64,000 nucleotides of DNA, taken from the NCBI RefSeq assembly GCF_034651555.1, contig NZ_JAYEEQ010000002.1:1-64000 (forward strand), given 5' to 3'. The DNA is from Aurantibrevibacter litoralis (GTDB lineage: Bacteria > Bacteroidota > Bacteroidia > Flavobacteriales > Flavobacteriaceae). The translations under genes were made by a program, and so were the position numbers. Within the stretch, counting starts at the first letter, position 1. Every line of letters begins with the position of its first letter. The notes under the pieces were generated by a model. That model did no database searches. It was given only the letters and a program-made list of their open reading frames with translations, and was not told where the DNA came from. Positions 41,086 to 50,601 of this stretch are shown here, piece by piece.

Positions 41086-43530
41086 CTAAAAATTACCAAT
41101 CCGTATAATATCTGCAAAAATCCCGGAAGCTGTAACCTCGGCACCGGCACCGGCACCTTTGATAATCATTGGTTGGTTGGGATACCTTTCCGTGTAGAAT
41201 AGCACAATATTGTCACTGCCTTCCAAATTGTAGAAATCGTGTCCTTTGGGAATATGTTGCAAGCCAACACTAGCCACACCATCTGCAAATTGAGCCACAT
41301 ATTTAAGTTTGCTATCGGCTTTACTGGCTTCGCTGTATAAGTTCTGAAAAGAATTTTCATGTTTTTTTAGAGAAGCAAAAAACGCATCGTTGTTTGTAGT
41401 GTCTAAGGCTTCTTTGGGTAAAAAAGACCTGTTACTAATGTCGTTGATGTCTAATTTATAACCGCTCTCTCTGGCCAAAATCAATATTTTTCGCATTACA
41501 TCAATCCCGCTGAGGTCTATTTTAGGATCCGGTTCTGTGTATCCCTGTTCTTGTGCCTGCTTTACAACATCGTGAAAGGTAGTTTTATCATTAAAATTGT
41601 TAAACACAAAATTTAAGCTGCCCGATAGTACAGCTTGTATTTTTAGAATACGATCGCCGGAGGCTATTAGGTGCTTTAGGGTGTCAATGATAGGCAGACC
41701 GGCACCCACGTTGGTTTCGAACAAAAATGGAGCGTTAAATTTTCGAGCCAGATCCTTTAGCTCTTTGTAGTTTTCATAGGCTGAGGAACAGGCAATTTTG
41801 TTACAAGTAACAACAGAAATACTGTTCCTTAGATAAGATGCATACGTATCCGAAACGGCCGAGCTTGCCGTATTGTCTACAAAGATGCTATTTCGTAAAT
41901 TCAAAGTGCTGATTGTGTCAAAAAAAAGGGATTTGTCCGCCTTCTGACCTGCAGCCAATAACGATTCCCAATCTTTTAGAGCAATTCCGTTTTCATCAAA
42001 AACCATGGTTCGCGAATTGGAAATGCCAATGACTCTAATATTCAGTTTTAAGTTTTCTTTTAAATACTTGCGTTGTTGCTGTATTTGGTTAAGGAATTTA
42101 GAACCTACATTGCCAACGCCCATAACAAATAGGTTTAACTGCTTTATATTTTCTTCAAAAAACGCTTCATGCAATGCATTAAGAGCCTTTTTAACGTCGG
42201 CTTTGGCAATGACAGCCGAAATGTTCCGCTCGGATGCACCTTGAGCGATTACCCTAATATTTACATTGTTTTTTCCTAAGGTACTAAACATTTTACCACT
42301 CAATCCTTGGTGATTTTTCATGTTATCACCTACAAGAGCAATAACGGCTAGGTCGGATTCTGCAACTACCGGTTTTATTTTACCAAGCGCAATTTCGTAT
42401 TCAAAGGCTTCATTTACAATACGCACGGCGTGGTCTGCATCATCCGCAGAAAGTCCCACGCAAATGGAGTGCTCCGAGGAGGCTTGCGTTATTAATACAG
42501 CGCTGATTTGAGCTAGAGAAAGTACTTCAAAAAATCGTTTCGATATGCCCGGTATACCAACCATTCCGGAACCTTCAAGAGAAATTAGTGCAATGTGTTC
42601 TACATGGCTTATACCGCGTACTGTTTTGCCTTTTTCATTCTGATTTTTGGTAATTAAAGTACCCGGGGCATCGGGTTCGAAAGTATTTTTAATGAGAATA
42701 GAAATTCCTTTGGCCAATACAGGTTGTATAGTAGGCGGGTATAGTACTTTGGCGCCAAAGTGTGATAGCTCCATGGCTTCTTCATACGAAATGTGCGGAA
42801 TAACGATGGCTTGTTTTACCAACTTCGGGTTGGCGGTATACATGCCACTTACATCCGTCCAAATTTCTAGCATTTCAGCCTCTAATGCACCAGCGATAAT
42901 TGCGGCAGAGTAATCCGATCCGCCACGACCCAAGGTGGTGGAATTCCCGGTGGTAGAGGAGGCAATAAAACCACCCATTACAAGTACTTTTTTTGATGCT
43001 CCGCCTAATTGTTGAATGCAATTTTGGCGTGTCAACTCAAAATTCACTGCTGCTTTTCCGAAGGCTTCGTTCGTTTTTATAAAAGATCTACTGTCTTTGT
43101 GTTCTGCGTCTATTTGCTGCGCCACAAGATATTCACTGATGATGAGGGAGGATAAAAGTTCACCGTAACTCACTATTTTATCTAATAACTTGGGCGTAGT
43201 TTCGCCTATAAGAAAAGCACCTTCTATAAGGGTTTCCAAAGTGTTTAATTCGCTTTTTACCTTGCTGAGCAAACTGCTTTGGTGGGTTATAGGGATAAGC
43301 TCTTTTACCGTTTGTAAATGACGCTCCTCTATTTGTTGAAGTACGTTTTTGTACGCAGCATCTTGTTCGGCTGCCAATTTGGCCGCAGAAAGAAGCAGGT
43401 CTGTAATACCGCCCAATGCAGATACTACAATAATTATTTTATCGGCCTCCGTACGGACAATAATATCTTTTACTAAACCTATATTTTTTGAATTGGCTAC
43501 CGATGTGCCACCGAATTTTAAAACTTTCAT
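41086..43530 (-). CDS. thrA: Bifunctional aspartokinase / homoserine dehydrogenase
   Basis: This 814-aa fusion has an N-terminal aspartokinase (KFGGTSVANSKNIG at 4-17; GRGGSDYSAAIIAGAL near 200), ACT regulatory repeats in the middle (about 300-450) and a C-terminal homoserine dehydrogenase (LFVMGVGNVGSKFLNQI near 462, then NVGAGLPIIDTL). It catalyses the first and third steps of threonine/methionine synthesis and is normally feedback-regulated through ACT. It is the first gene of thrABC. Confidence 0.96.
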   Translation of the reverse strand: MKVLKFGGTSVANSKNIGLVKDIIVRTEADKIIIVVSALGGITDLLLSAAKLAAEQDAAYKNVLQQIEERHLQTVKELIPITHQSSLLSKVKSELNTLETLIEGAFLIGETTPKLLDKIVSYGELLSSLIISEYLVAQQIDAEHKDSRSFIKTNEAFGKAAVNFELTRQNCIQQLGGASKKVLVMGGFIASSTTGNSTTLGRGGSDYSAAIIAGALEAEMLEIWTDVSGMYTANPKLVKQAIVIPHISYEEAMELSHFGAKVLYPPTIQPVLAKGISILIKNTFEPDAPGTLITKNQNEKGKTVRGISHVEHIALISLEGSGMVGIPGISKRFFEVLSLAQISAVLITQASSEHSICVGLSADDADHAVRIVNEAFEYEIALGKIKPVVAESDLAVIALVGDNMKNHQGLSGKMFSTLGKNNVNIRVIAQGASERNISAVIAKADVKKALNALHEAFFEENIKQLNLFVMGVGNVGSKFLNQIQQQRKYLKENLKLNIRVIGISNSRTMVFDENGIALKDWESLLAAGQKADKSLFFDTISTLNLRNSIFVDNTASSAVSDTYASYLRNSISVVTCNKIACSSAYENYKELKDLARKFNAPFLFETNVGAGLPIIDTLKHLIASGDRILKIQAVLSGSLNFVFNNFNDKTTFHDVVKQAQEQGYTEPDPKIDLSGIDVMRKILILARESGYKLDINDISNRSFLPKEALDTTNNDAFFASLKKHENSFQNLYSEASKADSKLKYVAQFADGVASVGLQHIPKGHDFYNLEGSDNIVLFYTERYPNQPMIIKGAGAGAEVTASGIFADIIRIGNF

Positions 43531-43586
43531 TGTGTTTTATGCGTTAAAAATGAAATGCGTTGATCGAAAAAAACAAAAAATGGAGG

Positions 43587-43594
43587 CAAATATA
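43587..43594 (-). promoter_or_regulatory. Probable promoter -7 box of thrABC
   Basis: TATATTTG on the minus strand fits the Bacteroidota TAnnTTTG element, 57 nt before the thrA start. No clear -33 TTG is seen. Confidence 0.45.
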
Positions 43595-43740
43595 GTGAAT
43601 CGCCCCTAAGGGGTAGCCCTCTTTTCATAAACAATGGCACCAAGGGTCAAGAAGAACCGCAGTTATGGATTACTATGCATACATTTTTGGTTAGTCACAG
43701 ACGATTGGATTCGGACGTGGTCAAATCCCCGTAATTGCCG

Positions 43741-43920
43741 TTATGCGTCGTTGGCAGTAGGTTTTTCTTTCGGATGTGATTTTCCTTTTGGCGAAGTTTT
43801 CTTGCCCGTTTCAATTTTTCGTTTTTTTATGAATTCGCTCAGCTCTTTCCTTTCTTTGTCAGTCAAAGGGGGACTTTGAATTAAGAAATCAACTCCTTTT
43901 GGTTCTGCTATGTGTCCCAT
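43741..43920 (-). CDS. Small charged protein coupled to the GNAT-like gene
   Basis: A 59-aa frame with ATG at 43920 begins MGHIAEPKGVDFLI, continues with PLTDKERKELSEFIKKRK and ends in a Lys/Pro-rich tail. It starts one base after the stop of the upstream gene, so translation is probably coupled. Small size, high charge and pairing with a GNAT-like protein suggest an antitoxin or accessory partner, which is not proven. Confidence 0.55.
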   Translation of the reverse strand: MGHIAEPKGVDFLIQSPPLTDKERKELSEFIKKRKIETGKKTSPKGKSHPKEKPTANDA

Positions 43921-43921
43921 T

Positions 43922-44443
43922 TTATGATGTTTTAAAATATTTTGTTACTAAAAATTTTGCGGCTTTCGTATCAATTATCATTCTTTGGCTTTTGAAATGA
44001 AAAGCACCCAAGGTTTCTTCGTAATGCTTTATCAGTCCGGATTTTGCAGTGAAAGCAACAAATCCATCAAATCCTCTTTGAAATGAAACTTTGCAAGCAA
44101 AAGCGACTAAGTTGCCCGCTACACCTTCGTAAAGCTTTTGTTTTCCGATATTGAAAGGTGCGCTTTCCAACAGGTTCATAAAAATATGGTCTCTCTCAAC
44201 CGTTATGCTTAGCAACCCTTGAATGATGTCCGGATTGTTGATTATTGTCAATTTGTAAACCTCTTTGGTCAAATCATTGAGTTCGGGTTTCCAGTCGAAG
44301 TTCCAACCGTTCTTTTTCAGTATGTTTTTCAAATCCGATTTCTTCAATGTTGAAATTTCAGTCTGGAAACTGTCGCCAGAAATTGTATTCAGTATCGAAT
44401 CAGTCAGTACGTCAATTATAAATCCTTGTTCAACTCTTTTCAT
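43922..44443 (-). CDS. GNAT-like N-acetyltransferase
   Basis: This 173-aa protein has a GNAT-type C-terminal half: YEGVAGNLVAFACKVSFQRGFDGFVAFTAKSGLIKHYEETLGAFHF gives the substrate/cofactor-binding helix and strand pattern. The N-terminal third is unusual. With the small gene downstream it may be a toxin-type or modification module. Substrate unknown. Confidence 0.6.
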   Translation of the reverse strand: MKRVEQGFIIDVLTDSILNTISGDSFQTEISTLKKSDLKNILKKNGWNFDWKPELNDLTKEVYKLTIINNPDIIQGLLSITVERDHIFMNLLESAPFNIGKQKLYEGVAGNLVAFACKVSFQRGFDGFVAFTAKSGLIKHYEETLGAFHFKSQRMIIDTKAAKFLVTKYFKTS

Positions 44444-44646
44444 TTAACCAATTTACGAAATTCTGCGGGACTTTTTTAGCTTACCCCCAACACTGACATA
44501 AGCTGAAGTAAACAATGTTTTTTTCGCACATGATGGAAAAATGGCTAACTTTAAGAAAGGTTCAAAAGTAGTATTTTAGACATCCCTAACCAATGATTCG
44601 CTGTATTTTTATTTGAAATGCAGGATTTTTAAAATAGTTTTCTAAA

Positions 44647-46170
44647 ATGAAGATTTTTACAACACCTCAAATTTACGAGGCAGACAGAATTACCCTAGAA
44701 AGACAGGGAATTACTAGCGATGCGCTTATGGAACGTGCCGGGAAACAGGTGTTTCATTGGATGCATTCGCGACTACAAGGCACTCAAAAAAAGATTCATA
44801 TTTTCTGTGGTATAGGGAACAATGGGGGCGACGGTCTTGTAGTAGGACGACATTTGCTTGAACACAGTTATAAGATATCGGTCTATATTGTAGCCTACAG
44901 CACGTCGTATTCCAAGGATTTTGCAATCAATTTAAAGCGATTAAAAGATCAAAAAGTGGATCCTATCTACTTGAATAAAGACAGCGATATTCCGACCCTT
45001 GGTTCTGATGACTATATTGTAGATGCTATTTTCGGAATTGGTTTAAATAGGCCTCCGGACGCCTGGGTAGGCCGTCTTATTGCAACTATAAATCGTTCTA
45101 ACGCTTTTACGGTATCTGTAGATATACCCTCGGGCTTATATATGGATCAAGCACCACAGGATGAAGACAGCGTGGTGAGGGCTACTTATGTACTGAGTTT
45201 TCAGTTTCCCAAACTTCCTTTTTTTCTGCCGCAAACGGGAAAATATATCGAACAATGGGAGGTGGTAGGTATTGGTCTTGATATCGAATATATCCGAGAA
45301 ACCCATACAGCCTTTGAACTAATGAGCCGCGATGAGGTGCGTTTATTTTATGTGCCCCGCAAAACCTTTTCACATAAGGGAACGTATGGGCACTCCCTTA
45401 TTATTGGTGGTAGTAATGGCAAAGTAGGGGCCGCCATGTTGGCATCAGAAGCCTGTATTACGTCCGGTAGCGGTTTAGTTACAGCTTATATTCCCCAATG
45501 TGGTCTTTGGCCTATGCAAACCGCCTTGCCGGAGATCATGGCCATTACGGATGTGCAAGAACACTATATTTCTGACATTGTTTTCGGGTTTAAACCTTCC
45601 GTAATTGGCTTAGGCATGGGTCTGGGAAGGCATATTGAAACACAAATGGCATTGGAAAAATTTCTAAAAACCAATAAAATACCGCTGGTACTAGATGCCG
45701 ATGCACTGAATATTGTATCCGAGAAACCGCATTTATGCAGTGTACTACCACCGCAAACGGTACTTACCCCGCATCCTAAGGAATTAGAACGACTCATTGG
45801 ATCTTGGAATGATGATTTTGATAAATTGAAAAAGACCAAGGCATTTTCTAAGAAATACGATTGTATTGTAGTTATAAAAGGAGCGTACACTATGGTTGTA
45901 TATGAGAACCGTGGTTATATAAATAGTACCGGTAATCCCGGGATGGCCACTGCGGGCAGCGGGGATGTCCTGGCCGGAATTATTACCGGTCTAATAGCCC
46001 AGGGGTACAAGCCATTGCAAGCAGCTATATTGGGGGTGTATGTGCATGGTAGGTCGGGCGATTTGGTTTCGGAAAAACGAGGGCAAGAGGCACTTACAGC
46101 ACGCAGTATTATTCGGTATTTGGGCAAAGCGTATTTGGATTTAATAGGTTTTGTTAAGGAGACCCAATAA
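44647..46170 (+). CDS. nnr: Bifunctional NAD(P)H-hydrate epimerase / dehydratase
   Basis: This 507-aa fusion has an N-terminal YjeF epimerase (about 1-215; CGIGNNGGDGLVVGRHL) and a C-terminal carbohydrate-kinase-like ADP-dependent dehydratase (about 225-500; KGTYGHSLIIGGSNGKVGAA, NSTGNPGMATAGSGDVLAG). It repairs damaged NAD(P)HX. It is full length. Confidence 0.95.
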   Translation: MKIFTTPQIYEADRITLERQGITSDALMERAGKQVFHWMHSRLQGTQKKIHIFCGIGNNGGDGLVVGRHLLEHSYKISVYIVAYSTSYSKDFAINLKRLKDQKVDPIYLNKDSDIPTLGSDDYIVDAIFGIGLNRPPDAWVGRLIATINRSNAFTVSVDIPSGLYMDQAPQDEDSVVRATYVLSFQFPKLPFFLPQTGKYIEQWEVVGIGLDIEYIRETHTAFELMSRDEVRLFYVPRKTFSHKGTYGHSLIIGGSNGKVGAAMLASEACITSGSGLVTAYIPQCGLWPMQTALPEIMAITDVQEHYISDIVFGFKPSVIGLGMGLGRHIETQMALEKFLKTNKIPLVLDADALNIVSEKPHLCSVLPPQTVLTPHPKELERLIGSWNDDFDKLKKTKAFSKKYDCIVVIKGAYTMVVYENRGYINSTGNPGMATAGSGDVLAGIITGLIAQGYKPLQAAILGVYVHGRSGDLVSEKRGQEALTARSIIRYLGKAYLDLIGFVKETQ

Positions 46171-46189
46171 AGCGAACCGTTTTTTTTGA

Positions 46190-46395
46190 GTAATATTTTT
46201 TTTTCTTCTACCGATCCGTCGGGCTCTATACTTGAGATAAACTTCGCATTCCAGTGGGATACCAGCCCCCACTTTTACTTTGGTATCTTCAATTTTTCAA
46301 AAAAAGTATCGCCACCACGAATAAGCTTAAAAAAAAAACGCTCATCAATGGTAGGAGTATGCGCCAATTTTAAGTTCTCTGTACGTAAAGGTGAT
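46190..46395 (-). pseudogene. Possible decayed coding remnant
   Basis: Directly downstream of the M28 gene the minus strand reads like protein in pieces: TPTIDERFFFKLIRGGDTFF in one frame, EDTKVKVGAGIPLECEVYL in another and EPDGSVEEKK in a third. Switches fall at or near homopolymer A runs. This looks like a frameshifted gene end or sequencing errors. I do not recognise the family. Confidence 0.35.
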
Positions 46396-47949
46396 TTAGT
46401 CTGTAACACCGCCATTGCGTTCCGGCGATCTGGGGGTGGGCCATTGCCGCTGTTCTCCGGTGCTGGGGTCTATATCTAATACCGCCTTTTCTCTCGGCAG
46501 TTTTTCGGGATCCTCACTGGCCATGTAGGCCAATATAGCCGTAAGGATTACATTATTGCGCACATCATCAAAAACAATTTTATCGTACGTATCTAAATTG
46601 GTGTGCCAGGTATAATTCCAATAGCTCCAACTCAACGAACTTAATGAAAATCCGGGCGCACCGGCGGCTACGAAGGAAGCATAATCAGATCCGCCACCCC
46701 CCGGATTTCCAGGAAATGTGGTTGCTATGTGCTGTGTAATAGCTGTAGGAACGGCCGCTAACCATTTATTGAGAAAGGCATAGGAGTGCAAAAATCCTTG
46801 CCCTGAAATTTGAACCACCCTTCCGGTACCATTGTCCTGATTAAACAAGGCTTGCATCCCTTCCACGATATCCGGGTGATCTTCTACAAAGGCTCTGGAT
46901 CCGTTTAGCCCTTGTTCTTCGCTTCCCCAATGACCTATAATAATAGTACGTTTAGGATTGGGGTATATTTTCTTTAAAACACGAGCCGCTTCCATCATGG
47001 TTATGGTTCCTGTGCCATTATCGGTGGCACCTGTACCCCCATCCCAAGAATCAAAATGAGCAGAAAGAATCACATATTCGTCGGATAATTCTGTGCCGGG
47101 AATGGTTGCGATGGTATTAAAAGTAGGAACAGTGCCTAAATCTTTAGAGGTGGCAACGACTTTTATCGTAGGATTATCTCCATGGGCTACCATCCGGTAC
47201 AACAACCCATAATCTTCTAAGGAAAGATCTACTACAGGAATTTTCTTGGTATTGGCACTAAAAATTTTGTTGGCTCCAAAGCCGTTAGACCAGCGCGATT
47301 GTACAATACCGACGGCACCGTTTTTCTCCAATGCTTCATTAATGTTTCTGGTGGTATAACCGGTATTTTTTAGATTTTGTTGCCACGCCTTGGTTTGGGC
47401 GTCTCTATCGTTTTTCATTTTTTCGAAGGATTCTTTTGTGGCAAATTCTTCCCAATTATAATCGGGTCGCCCTGTGGGTTGGTGCATGGACACCAAAACA
47501 AACTTTCCTTTCACCTGCGGCAACCACCGGGCAAATGAGAGAGAATCTGCCACCGCAGGAAAGCTAATAAGAGTTGCCGTTATGCCTTGTTTTGGCGTGC
47601 TTGGACTCCATGCCAGCTGCATCCCGCTAAGCGATACCACACGAGGAGAGACCAAGTCTACATGGGTTATGCCCCTTTCCCAGCCTTGCCATTTGCCCCA
47701 TGCCTCGTTTTTGGCAGAAATACCCCATTTTTCGTATTGTGCAATGGCCCAATCGTGCGCCGCTTTCATTTGCGGGGTTCCTACAAGTCGAGGACCAATG
47801 ACATCCATCAGTTCATGTGCCAATTGTTGCAGTTGCGAATTATCTGTAGCTTCCTTTTGAATGTTCGCTATAATTTGGTCCGACGATTGTGCATTAATGA
47901 GCGTGCCAGTTAAAAAAAGAAGCAAGCCCGCAAAAAGGATTTTTTTCAT
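46396..47949 (-). CDS. M28 family zinc peptidase
   Basis: This 517-aa exported aminopeptidase-like protein has a signal peptide (KKILFAGLLLFLTGTLINAQ) and an inserted PA-like domain. The metal site shows VILSAHFDSWDGGTGATDNGTG (H and D ligands), then HWGSEEQGLNGSRAF (catalytic EE) and GGGSDYASFVAAGAPGFSL. It probably degrades peptides in the periplasm or outside. Confidence 0.92.
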   Translation of the reverse strand: MKKILFAGLLLFLTGTLINAQSSDQIIANIQKEATDNSQLQQLAHELMDVIGPRLVGTPQMKAAHDWAIAQYEKWGISAKNEAWGKWQGWERGITHVDLVSPRVVSLSGMQLAWSPSTPKQGITATLISFPAVADSLSFARWLPQVKGKFVLVSMHQPTGRPDYNWEEFATKESFEKMKNDRDAQTKAWQQNLKNTGYTTRNINEALEKNGAVGIVQSRWSNGFGANKIFSANTKKIPVVDLSLEDYGLLYRMVAHGDNPTIKVVATSKDLGTVPTFNTIATIPGTELSDEYVILSAHFDSWDGGTGATDNGTGTITMMEAARVLKKIYPNPKRTIIIGHWGSEEQGLNGSRAFVEDHPDIVEGMQALFNQDNGTGRVVQISGQGFLHSYAFLNKWLAAVPTAITQHIATTFPGNPGGGGSDYASFVAAGAPGFSLSSLSWSYWNYTWHTNLDTYDKIVFDDVRNNVILTAILAYMASEDPEKLPREKAVLDIDPSTGEQRQWPTPRSPERNGGVTD

Positions 47950-48083
47950 TTCAATCTATTTAATGTTAGTTTTTACGTAATTTCGAGGCACTATCAACGC
48001 TTAATTTTATTTTTTAGTCCTTTGGCTTCAAATCTAAGCGCATATTACGCATCCTATTTTGTTCGTAATCTATGACTTGAAAA

Positions 48084-49394
48084 TCAGTTTAATTCCTTAT
48101 CCAGTTTTAATATAGTTTGCAATAACACATTGGCACCTTTTGCCATATCTGATGCGGAGGTAAACTCTTTGGGAGAATGACTAATGCCACCCGCACTTGG
48201 CACAAAAATCATCCCAGTAGGTGCAATGACCGCCATATCCTGAGCATCATGTCCTGCTCCACTGGGCATTTTTTTAGAAGAATATCCTAACGATTCTGTA
48301 ACGGCTAAAATGGCATTTTGAATCGTTACATCGGTCAATGCCGGGTCTGCAGTGGTATCTAATGGGGTAAAGCTTATAGAAACCTTAGTTTCATCTGCTA
48401 TTTTTGATGCTTCTGTTTTAATGGCTTCAAATACTTCCTTGATCACTTCACTAGAAAGATCTCTAATTTCTAAACTAGCCACCACCTTACCCGGAATAAC
48501 ATTGGGCGCGCCCGGTGCTGCTGTAATACGACCTACGGTACCTACTTGGTTTCCTTTAAAACCAGTGGTGATTTCATTCACGGCAACAACAAATTTAGCC
48601 GCAGCCAATAATGCATCTTGTCGGGCATTCATGGGGGTGGTGCCGGCATGATTGGCAAAGCCCGAAAAGGTAACATCCCACCATTTAATACCTACAATAC
48701 CTTCTACAATTCCAATATCAGTAGTTTCTTTTTCGAGAATGCCGCCTTGTTCTATATGCAGTTCTAAAAATGCAGCCAAAGCACCTTTTTTTCGTGCAAC
48801 TTCTGCAATTTTGGTCGTATCACCCCCTAATCGCATAATACCTTCACCGATAGTATATCCCGTACTATTACTCACTTTTAATGCCTTAGCGCTTAAGTGG
48901 CCTACGATGGCTCTACTTCCGGTAAGGCCTCCTTCTTCATCCGAGAAAATAATAACCTCTAACGGATGTTCGGTTATGATACGTTGTTGATTTAATACGT
49001 CGATGATCTCTAAGGCAGCCATGGATCCTACACAACCGTCGTAGTTGCCCCCATGGGGTACACGGTCTATGTGAGAACCAAAAGCAATGGGCTTTTTACG
49101 AGCATCTTTTCCGTCTCGATAACCAATGATATTACCAGCAAAATCTACCTTAACTTCTAATCCTAAATTTTCCATGGTTTCAATGACCCATTTTCTTGCG
49201 GCAATATCGGCGTCGCTAAAGGCTACTCTTTCCGTTTCACCATTGGGTTTTTTACCGAATTCGGCCAATGTAAAAATTCGTTTTTCCAATCTATCCGGAT
49301 CAACTTCCGAACGTAAAGCAGGTTGAAATGCGAGTGCATAGCCACAGAAGAACAGATATGTAATGCGAATAATTCGTTTCATTAGGAGCTTCAT
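48084..49394 (-). CDS. M20 family amidohydrolase (allantoate/N-carbamoyl type)
   Basis: This 436-aa protein, or slightly shorter if the start is the second Met (49382), has a hydrophobic N-terminus suggesting export. It has the Zn-hydrolase motifs FGSHIDRVPHGGNYDGCVG, IIFSDEEGGLTGSRAIVG, LHIEQGGILE and SGAGHDAQDMA. The family hydrolyses allantoate, ureidoglycolate or N-carbamoyl amino acids; the substrate here is unknown. Confidence 0.85.
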   Translation of the reverse strand: MKLLMKRIIRITYLFFCGYALAFQPALRSEVDPDRLEKRIFTLAEFGKKPNGETERVAFSDADIAARKWVIETMENLGLEVKVDFAGNIIGYRDGKDARKKPIAFGSHIDRVPHGGNYDGCVGSMAALEIIDVLNQQRIITEHPLEVIIFSDEEGGLTGSRAIVGHLSAKALKVSNSTGYTIGEGIMRLGGDTTKIAEVARKKGALAAFLELHIEQGGILEKETTDIGIVEGIVGIKWWDVTFSGFANHAGTTPMNARQDALLAAAKFVVAVNEITTGFKGNQVGTVGRITAAPGAPNVIPGKVVASLEIRDLSSEVIKEVFEAIKTEASKIADETKVSISFTPLDTTADPALTDVTIQNAILAVTESLGYSSKKMPSGAGHDAQDMAVIAPTGMIFVPSAGGISHSPKEFTSASDMAKGANVLLQTILKLDKELN

Positions 49395-49538
49395 TTATGG
49401 CACTTAAGGTACTAAAAATAGCCTGAATGGCAACCCCAGAACACTTTTTGTGATCTTATTCTTTAAAAAGAGAATAACGCTCGCTTTTAAATAATTTTTA
49501 TTTGCCGTTGCAAGGGTTGTGTTGTTGCTATTTTTTAT

Positions 49539-49546
49539 TAATTTTG
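49539..49546 (+). promoter_or_regulatory. Promoter -7 box of the tRNA gene
   Basis: TAATTTTG fits TAnnTTTG, with a TTG about 21 nt upstream as a -33 element. It lies 37 nt before the tRNA 5' end. Confidence 0.55.
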
Positions 49547-49582
49547 CAGCCGATTGAAAGAAAAGTGCTTTTTAGTTTAATG

Positions 49583-49656
49583 GGTCGCGTAGCTCAGCTG
49601 GATAGAGCATCTGCCTTCTAAGCAGACGGTCAGAGGTTCGAATCCTCTCGCGATCA
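49583..49656 (+). tRNA. tRNA-Arg (TCT anticodon)
   Basis: A full cloverleaf is present. The acceptor GGTCGCG pairs with CGCGATC. The D arm is GCTC...GAGC, the anticodon stem TCTGC/GCAGA encloses loop CTTCTAA (anticodon TCT), and the T arm is AGAGG-TTCGAAT-CCTCT. CC of the CCA end is encoded after the discriminator A. Confidence 0.95.
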
Positions 49657-49669
49657 CCGGTAAAATAAG

Positions 49670-49697
49670 GGCTTCCGAGAAAGCGGAAGCCTTTTTT
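49670..49697 (+). terminator. Rho-independent terminator of the tRNA
   Basis: GGCTTCCG pairs with CGGAAGCC around a 6-nt loop, followed by six T, 14 nt after the tRNA. Confidence 0.9.
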
Positions 49698-50073
49698 GTT
49701 ATAAAACGGGCAATAGCAATTTCTTTTTTAGTTTCCGAACCACTTGCAGAACCCCAAACTGAGCGATTAGTGCTTTCCGTTTCAATTATCTTTTATTTTG
49801 TTCTAATTTTTTTCCCCTTTTAATATCCCTTTGTTAAGTCGATTTATCTACCGATTAAAATTAGAAGAATTACAATTTTGTTGTCTTTTTCCTTAAAATA
49901 AGTGCTACAGGTACCGTGAATGTGATCTTTAGCACTTTTACCAGTTTCCTTTCTGATACGGTCTTCAAATTAATTCGGGGACAGTTGTGGTTCTTCTATA
50001 GAATAACGGAAAGACAACCAACTGTAAAGAAAACACCTACTGCCCGACTCACCACTTAAAACCACACAACCAC
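49698..50073. other. Intergenic, nothing recognised
   Basis: About 375 AT-rich bases between the tRNA terminator and the next gene. No RNA gene, repeat or conserved frame is evident. The promoter of the next gene presumably lies here. Confidence 0.5.
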
Positions 50074-50577
50074 ATGGGCAAGCTCGTTTTTCTTCTATTC
50101 GTATTTGGATCGCTGCATATAAATTTGGCAAATGCCCAGCAGATGGATGGTGCCAAACTTAAAGAAATTATTAAGAACACTTCAGACACTTTGGTTGTCA
50201 ATGGGAATTCTATTCAATTTATCCTCAAAGAGCGACCCCTAATTTGTATTTACGACGAAAAGGCCAATAGAATGCGCATTATATCGCCCATTGTAGAACG
50301 TTCAGATATTGAAGAAGAACAAATTTTGAATGCCTTGGTCGCCAATTTTCACTCTGCGCTAGACGTTAAATATGCGTTAAGTGATGAAATTATCTGGTCC
50401 GTTTTTACCCACCCGTTACTAGAACTTACAGAACATCAGGTAACCGATGCTATTTACCAAGTATACGCAGCAAGTGTTACTTTTGGCAGTACGTATACCA
50501 GTACTAATCTTGTATTTCCGGGCAATACCAAAAAAGTAGACGAGCTCCCCAAAAAAGAATTGATGGAAAAATTTTAA
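50074..50577 (+). CDS. Exported hypothetical protein
   Basis: This 167-aa protein has a signal peptide (MGKLVFLLFVFGSLHINLANAQ). The mature domain, with ANRMRIISPIVE followed by helices around HSALDVKYAL, has a strand/helix order reminiscent of YbjN/CesT-like folds, a weak resemblance. It is convergent with the acyltransferase gene and shares a hairpin with it. Confidence 0.55.
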   Translation: MGKLVFLLFVFGSLHINLANAQQMDGAKLKEIIKNTSDTLVVNGNSIQFILKERPLICIYDEKANRMRIISPIVERSDIEEEQILNALVANFHSALDVKYALSDEIIWSVFTHPLLELTEHQVTDAIYQVYAASVTFGSTYTSTNLVFPGNTKKVDELPKKELMEKF

Positions 50578-50579
50578 CC

Positions 50580-50601
50580 GAGTGTGATGCCAATCACACT
50601 C
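50580..50601. terminator. Bidirectional hairpin between convergent genes
   Basis: GAGTGTGAT and ATCACACTC pair around a 4-nt loop. It lies between the stop at 50577 and overlaps the stop region of the minus-strand acyltransferase gene, so it probably terminates both. U-tracts are weak. Confidence 0.5.

Noticed and set aside
43603..43613. Palindrome CCCCTAAGGGG upstream of thrA
   Set aside because: It is too short to call an operator or attenuator; no threonine-rich leader peptide or terminator pair was found.
43690..44520. GNAT-like locus as a stray cassette
   Set aside because: Sequences near its ends (GCCGTTATGCGTCG, CCCCAACACTG) look vaguely like cores but the ends are not complementary and no stem arms are present.
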